This document shows, one piece after another, positions 20,855 to 25,036 of a stretch of DNA of 25,036 nt. The DNA comes from Thermogladius sp. (GTDB taxonomy: Archaea; Thermoproteota; Thermoprotei_A; Sulfolobales; Desulfurococcaceae): positions 1-25,036 of the forward strand of contig WYEE01000041.1 in NCBI GenBank assembly GCA_009904025.1, in the 5' to 3' direction. Made by a program: the position numbers and the translations under genes. Under the pieces are notes generated by a model, which saw only the letters and a list, made by a program, of their open reading frames with translations, ran no database searches and was not told the origin of the DNA. Numbering within the stretch: position 1 is the stretch's first letter; each line of letters begins with the position of its first letter.

Positions 20855-22198
20855 CTACCTAGACCTATGCAACTCGATGAGCCTAGCTATTTTGAAGGGC
20901 GCGTCGAGTGAGGAGACTAGAACGGTGTTGACCCCCTCCTTGTTGAGGATCCTCGAGTAATTCAACTGATTCCGTAATATCCCATACGTTTTCAACGTGT
21001 AGAGCCCGCGAGCCCAAACGGGTAGACCTACCATATCGTAGGATGTTATAATCGGGTTAACGATGTAGACTATGTTCCTCAACCCGATGAGCTCTTTCGA
21101 GATCTTGATAAGGGCTTCCAGGTAGTCCTGGGAGTCTATGACTGTTATTATGATAACTATATTTCTCTCTCTCCTCAAAGTCCTTAGAAGAAACTTGTAG
21201 GCGGACATCAGGCCTTCAACTCTGTCACCTGGAGCTATCTCCTCGAAGTTCACGCTCGAAATATTCTCAATCGATACTCTAAACCCCCTAGCGGCCCTCA
21301 TGAGGCTTGGCGTACCGTACATCTCTGAACCACCGAATATTATAAGCTGGAAGTTGTCGCCTCTCTGCGAGAGGTACGCGATGATAGCGGTAACCGCTCG
21401 AGCCATATGCTCGAAAACAGTCCTGGCGTAGGGTCCGGAGAGCATTACATGAGACGAGTCCAACAGTATGTAAACGTTCTGTTGAGCCTCACGCTCCGTT
21501 AGTTTAACGATGAGCTTATTGAATTTCACGCTTTTCCTCCACTCAACCCTCTTAAGCTCGTCGCCAGGCCTGTACTCCCTCATGCTGTGAAACTCTATAC
21601 CTGTCCCAGAGGCCCTTGAACGAGATAGGCCGAGCGACCTCGCATAAACCATCAATCTCCTTAACACCGCTACCGAGTAAGACGGAGGTATCTTGACGTA
21701 GGCTATGGAGCCCGTCTTGAACGTTCTCGTCCTATAAAGACCGAAGATATCCCTAGCCTGGATCTCCACAGGCCCTATCCTGTGCCTACCCACTCTACCA
21801 CTGCATATCAATCTAATGATGGTTTCCGACCTAGCTGGAAGTATGATAAACCCTCTAGTAGCCCCCTTAGAGAACTTTATGAAGGGGGAGTGTCTTAGAT
21901 TGTACTCGACGAAACCCAGGGGTATTATACCACGGTTCCTGAGAACAACCCTAACCTCAAACTCCCCACCGTCTAGAGGGGGGTCGTGCTCAAACTCGAC
22001 TTCCAGATCCCTTAGGCTAGCCGCCATGTACGAGACGTAGGCCCTCATACCCAATATTAGCGAGAGTGTTACGAGCCCTATCGTTATCAATTGAATTCTC
22101 GATGAGAGGAATCCGGTTAACAGTATGAAGAATATGACTATTGCGGTCAGTCTAGTTCTATGAGTCGCGTATACAACAGATTCCTCAGCCAATTTCAA
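20855..22198 (-). CDS. DUF58 domain protein
   Basis: The 447-aa protein starts with two membrane helices (about 15-55), then an immunoglobulin-like stretch, and the DUF58 core motif S-G-T-G-I-E-F-H-S-M-R-E-Y-R-P-G-D-E-L-K-R-V-E-W-R (about 196-221). A vWA-like N-V-Y-I-L-L-D-S-S-H motif (about 238-247) follows. DUF58 proteins are usually encoded with MoxR AAA+ ATPases and vWA proteins and are thought to help assemble or activate envelope-associated complexes; their biochemistry is not settled. ATG 22198 overlaps the TGA of the DUF4350-like gene upstream by four bases. It is the last gene visible in a minus-strand operon that reaches beyond the right edge. Confidence 0.92.
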   Translation of the reverse strand: MKLAEESVVYATHRTRLTAIVIFFILLTGFLSSRIQLITIGLVTLSLILGMRAYVSYMAASLRDLEVEFEHDPPLDGGEFEVRVVLRNRGIIPLGFVEYNLRHSPFIKFSKGATRGFIILPARSETIIRLICSGRVGRHRIGPVEIQARDIFGLYRTRTFKTGSIAYVKIPPSYSVAVLRRLMVYARSLGLSRSRASGTGIEFHSMREYRPGDELKRVEWRKSVKFNKLIVKLTEREAQQNVYILLDSSHVMLSGPYARTVFEHMARAVTAIIAYLSQRGDNFQLIIFGGSEMYGTPSLMRAARGFRVSIENISSVNFEEIAPGDRVEGLMSAYKFLLRTLRRERNIVIIITVIDSQDYLEALIKISKELIGLRNIVYIVNPIITSYDMVGLPVWARGLYTLKTYGILRNQLNYSRILNKEGVNTVLVSSLDAPFKIARLIELHRSR

Positions 22199-23664
22199 CT
22201 CCTCGCAAGCTTCTCGACTATCTCAACCCTCATTAAACTCACGCCTACCTTCGACAACACCTCCTCACTTTCCCGGACGTATTTGGTTACAACTCTACTC
22301 CACGATAAAACAATTGGAGTTCTCCTCAAGCCAACAGCCTTGTCGTAGAGTTTATTCATCGACTCGAGGTATCTCCTCGCTTTCTCCTCTCCGAGGAGGA
22401 GAGAGAGTCTTCTCTCAAGCTCCTCGTCCCTTAAGCTTAAGCCATAAACACTCTGCATGACTGAGTCAACTATCGCGTATAATGACTTAAAGTCCTCTCT
22501 TCCGAGTTTTAGTTTACCCTTCTCGATCTCCTCCAATATGTTCTCAGCGTAAGCTACTTCAACAAGCTTCTCCTCGCTCATAGGTTTGTCGGAAACAAAA
22601 ACCTCCTGGCGAGAGACGTAGACGAAGGCTAATACTGCGAATAGTAGAGCTAGGGTTGATGTTACAAGATGGTTTCCAAGTATCTCAGCGAAAACCTTGT
22701 TGGAATAGTCTATTAGTGGGGGTAGCCACGTTGACGGGTGTATTAGATTTGCTATTATCATGCCCAGGAGAGATGGGAATGAAACGTAGAGGGGTGTTAT
22801 GGAAGCCAGGTTGTTCTTTAGATCAGTTAAGGGTATAGGGGTATATCTGCTCCCGTCGAATATAATCGTACAACCCCCCTCACCGCATATACTCTGAAAC
22901 AAGGTGAGCGCGAAGCTTCTATACGTCTCGTTTCTATCTATCACCTGATTTAATAAAATGGAGCCGTCAGAGAGGACGTATGCTACAACCTCCTTGGCCT
23001 GCCCCCCGAATGTTGTATTCGAGTAGGCTATCACGCCCGACGGATATTTTTTGGTGTCCACCGTGTATTCTCCGAATATCGTGTAGGAGCCCCCGTGAAT
23101 TATAATGTATGACGCTATGTCCAAGTACAGGCTATACCTCGTGTTATTAACGTAGAAGACTGAGAGCGGGTAAGCTGGGAGGTACTCCCCTTTCTCCGGT
23201 ACATACACTACTACGCCGAGGCCCTTGCCACGCGTGTAGGTTACTATCGTTGGTATTTCAAGTTGCGCCCCAATGGCTTTAAGCAAGTTGTTTGAGGTAC
23301 TGTTCTCATCCGCTATAAGGAACAATGGATGAGCGCATCTAGCAAGATATGAGGCTATCCTGCTAGAATCGCTAGTCGTGTAAGGTATTTCAGGTGATAT
23401 CACTACGAACAAGCATTTATCCGAGGTGCGAATACTATCTAGTTCATTTAGATTTGTGATGACGTAGACACTACCGTATTTTTCCCTGAGCAATTCAACC
23501 AGGCTTGAAGTCCCTATCTCCCCCATATTGAATGGTGAGGCGCCTATGGAAACGGGTACTCCAACACCGCCTTTCTCGGCTAGCGCTATCAATCCAACTG
23601 CGAGAAGCGTCAACACAAGGAATATTGATAGGAAAGCTTTCTCCCTAACTCTTTCCTCCTTCAA
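22195..23664 (-). CDS. DUF4350-like membrane protein
   Basis: The 489-aa protein has an N-terminal membrane helix (about 10-30), an extracellular domain, a second helix (about 330-350, LVTSTLALLFAVLAFVYVS) and a 140-residue charged helical cytoplasmic tail. After the first helix, FNMGEIGTSSLVELLREKYGS, then LFVVISPEIPYTTSDSSRIASYLARC and LFLIADEN correspond to the DUF4350 fold (a glutamine-amidotransferase-like alpha/beta domain common beside DUF58 genes). No catalytic residues are evident to me. Start ATG 23664 lies inside the end of the 78-aa gene (20-base overlap), and the stop overlaps the DUF58 start. This tight packing suggests a complex of the encoded proteins. Confidence 0.78.
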   Translation of the reverse strand: MKEERVREKAFLSIFLVLTLLAVGLIALAEKGGVGVPVSIGASPFNMGEIGTSSLVELLREKYGSVYVITNLNELDSIRTSDKCLFVVISPEIPYTTSDSSRIASYLARCAHPLFLIADENSTSNNLLKAIGAQLEIPTIVTYTRGKGLGVVVYVPEKGEYLPAYPLSVFYVNNTRYSLYLDIASYIIIHGGSYTIFGEYTVDTKKYPSGVIAYSNTTFGGQAKEVVAYVLSDGSILLNQVIDRNETYRSFALTLFQSICGEGGCTIIFDGSRYTPIPLTDLKNNLASITPLYVSFPSLLGMIIANLIHPSTWLPPLIDYSNKVFAEILGNHLVTSTLALLFAVLAFVYVSRQEVFVSDKPMSEEKLVEVAYAENILEEIEKGKLKLGREDFKSLYAIVDSVMQSVYGLSLRDEELERRLSLLLGEEKARRYLESMNKLYDKAVGLRRTPIVLSWSRVVTKYVRESEEVLSKVGVSLMRVEIVEKLARS

Positions 23665-23881
23665 CTCCAGCGCCCTTCTCCACAGCGTAAACGTAGGCTG
23701 AAAGCCTAAGAACGTAAAGGCTACTCGAGAGGAGAGTGAAGCCTATTAAAGCGCTTAACAAGCTTGTAGCGACAAAGCCAGCCTGCATATATCCTATACT
23801 CCACAAGAGTGCCAGTATCGACGCTGAAAGTAGGATAACGCCTATAACAAGGTAGATGAGAAACCTTATCACACGGCTCAA
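23645..23881 (-). CDS. Small two-helix membrane protein
   Basis: The 78-aa product has two hydrophobic helices (about 6-28 and 34-60) linked by a short turn (Y-M-Q-A-G), and a short basic C terminus. No family is recognised. It overlaps the upstream gene by four bases (ATGA type, 23878-23881) and the downstream gene by 20 bases, so it is embedded in the DUF58 operon and likely a subunit of the same membrane assembly. Its hydrophobic pattern, codon use and overlaps support a real gene despite its size. Confidence 0.75.
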   Translation of the reverse strand: MSRVIRFLIYLVIGVILLSASILALLWSIGYMQAGFVATSLLSALIGFTLLSSSLYVLRLSAYVYAVEKGAGVEGGKS

Positions 23882-24969
23882 GGCACAGCACCCATTATCT
23901 TAGGTATGAACTCGATTAAGCTATAAAAGGTAGTGTAGTAGCTACTGTACGCTGACATAACACTCAGGGACCAGCTGTTGAAATCTGGGTGTAGTAGCGA
24001 AGACCAAATATCGCCACACGCCTTGTACTCGTAGTAGACTCCGCCAAAGTAGGTTAAGGTCAGTAGGATAGTGGAGGCCAACAGCATTTGTAGTGGTGTA
24101 TTAGTGAGAGCGGAGTCAACCCTCCTCATAATAATAGTAAGCAGAACCCAGGCGAAAAGGGCTAGGATAACGCTTGAAACCATAGTGGAGTAGCCACCGA
24201 GGAAAACCATCCACCCCGCAACTAGAGGCCCCCATAACTCGTACAGAGGCTGGTAGATTAAAGGAGCGAAAACACTGGCGATAATCATGCCCTTCAACGT
24301 GTTTAGCGTAGGTGTGTGGAACACGTTAATCGAGGCCTCGTCGAGGAGGACAGTGCGGGCCAGTATCGCATTCGGTTTAATATAGAAAAAGGCTATTGTA
24401 AACAATTCCCTCACACTGTAGATCGATATAGCGAGCACCGCAACCAACATTAATAGTTTGAACAAGTACGTGGAAGACAGCAAGACGCTGAAACCGCTGG
24501 TGCTAGAGGAAATAATTGCCTCGTAGAAGAGAACCCATAGCCTTGATACCAGAAAGGCGATACCTGCCACACCAACTACGAAAACCAGGATCTGGAGAAT
24601 AGCAGTGTAGTTGCCTCCCGGTCTATGCTTCAACCACCCATACTGGTTGACATTGTAGTTTGACACAAAGTTGTCTAGGAATAAGAGTAGGAAATAACCT
24701 GCTAGAGCCGGTATTAGTAGAGATGGGTTTGAGCCGGTTGGCAGAAGAGCCAGGAGTATCACTGTCACGCCGTAGAATTGCGGGGATGCTGTTATAACGG
24801 TTGCCGCGAGTAAGCCCCAAGCAACGATGGTGAGAGCCATGTTCACTATATCAAGGCCTGCTATCCTAATTGAGAGGAGATTGTAGTTGACTATTACAAC
24901 GTAGTAAACTAGGAAAAGAGTCACCACTCTAGGTATGATTGCCCGGAGTAACGACTTATAGTTTACCAC
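23878..24969 (-). CDS. Polytopic membrane protein of the DUF58 operon
   Basis: The 363-aa protein has about nine predicted membrane helices, spread through its whole length (for example VVTLFLVYYVVIVNY, VAWGLLAATVIT, LVFVVGVAGIAFLVS, LMLVAVLAISIYS, ALFAWVLLTIIM, MLLASTILLTLTYFGGVYY) and a final ~45-residue loop with aromatic residues. I do not recognise a family. GTG 24969 is supported by GGTGAG about four bases upstream. It overlaps the end of the upstream partial gene by 14 bases and the start of the 78-aa gene by four. A structural membrane component of the DUF58/DUF4350 assembly is the natural inference from context. Confidence 0.8.
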   Translation of the reverse strand: MVNYKSLLRAIIPRVVTLFLVYYVVIVNYNLLSIRIAGLDIVNMALTIVAWGLLAATVITASPQFYGVTVILLALLPTGSNPSLLIPALAGYFLLLFLDNFVSNYNVNQYGWLKHRPGGNYTAILQILVFVVGVAGIAFLVSRLWVLFYEAIISSSTSGFSVLLSSTYLFKLLMLVAVLAISIYSVRELFTIAFFYIKPNAILARTVLLDEASINVFHTPTLNTLKGMIIASVFAPLIYQPLYELWGPLVAGWMVFLGGYSTMVSSVILALFAWVLLTIIMRRVDSALTNTPLQMLLASTILLTLTYFGGVYYEYKACGDIWSSLLHPDFNSWSLSVMSAYSSYYTTFYSLIEFIPKIMGAVP

Positions 24970-25036
24970 TTAACTCACCATACAATCTGCGCGCCTCATC
25001 GTCCAGCTCCCTCCTGGAGTCCCCGGCGAAACGCCT
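24956..25036 (-). CDS. Partial gene, C-terminal 26 residues, upstream member of the DUF58 operon
   Basis: Reading the minus strand from the window edge gives an open frame ending R-R-L-Y-G-E-L-S-G-K-L and TAA at 24956-24958. The stretch is charged and helix-like (R-R-E-L-D-D-E-A-R-R-L). It ends 14 bases inside the next gene, whose ribosome-binding GGTGAG lies within it, in keeping with the tight packing of the operon. Too little is visible to name it; a MoxR ATPase gene would be expected somewhere upstream in this kind of operon, but this tail does not prove it. Confidence 0.55.
   Translation of the reverse strand, partial: RRFAGDSRRELDDEARRLYGELSGKL

Noticed and set aside
1..25036. CRISPR arrays, insertion sequences, integrase or prophage genes
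   Set aside because: No regularly spaced direct repeats, transposase motifs or attachment-site duplications were seen anywhere in the window.

Overview
The window looks like chromosomal DNA of a hyperthermophilic crenarchaeon, most likely Desulfurococcales (a Thermosphaera/Desulfurococcus-type organism; this is inferred from gene content and style, not from a marker phylogeny). The signs are: an archaeal primase large subunit, DtdA-type D-Tyr-tRNA deacylase, MtrH-like and archaeal DUF families, TATA boxes about 26 nt upstream of many starts (several apparently leaderless), GTG/TTG starts, AGG/AGA-rich arginine codons, Asn-sequon-rich secreted proteins, and a tRNA-Thr(UGU) interrupted by a 24-nt intron at the canonical 37/38 site. 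I see no transposase, CRISPR array, integrase or phage gene.

Layout: 1-4.7 kb holds the end of dtdA, a beta-rich orphan protein, a candidate C/D-box sRNA, and a minus-strand run containing a YkgJ-type Cys-cluster protein, an overlooked 52-aa Cys-rich protein (2222-2377), the bifunctional NAD(P)HX repair enzyme Nnr and an orphan. 4.7-8.4 kb is a plus-strand cell-surface/signalling block: a secreted glycoprotein, a membrane-anchored ectodomain protein, its paralogue fused through one TM helix to a cytoplasmic winged HTH, and a translationally coupled soluble protein. 8.5-11.5 kb holds a second candidate C/D-box sRNA, priL, a convergently overlapping type-I membrane protein, a COG2388-type acetyltransferase-like protein and a MoaD/ThiS-like ubiquitin-fold protein.

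11.5-16.5 kb is the most coherent metabolic block: a short MetF-like protein, an MtrH-like methyltransferase, a ferredoxin-ASKHA corrinoid activator (RACo/RamA type), a free corrinoid protein, and a core MetE catalytic domain lacking the folate-binding N-terminal half. Together they predict a modular corrinoid-dependent methionine synthase: methyl-pterin -> MtrH-like protein -> corrinoid protein -> core MetE -> methionine, with the ASKHA protein rescuing oxidised cobalamin.

16.5-20.9 kb holds a 421-bp structured intergenic region, the intron-containing tRNA-Thr, an aldo/keto reductase, a DUF998 membrane protein divergent from a COG2426 membrane protein (with what looks like one shared TATA box placed symmetrically for two leaderless genes), an M42 aminopeptidase, and a 467-bp region with strong hairpins and a doubtful ORF. 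20.9-25.0 kb is a tightly overlapping minus-strand operon with DUF58, DUF4350-like and two membrane proteins, resembling archaeal MoxR-DUF58 operons; the gene upstream continues off the window.
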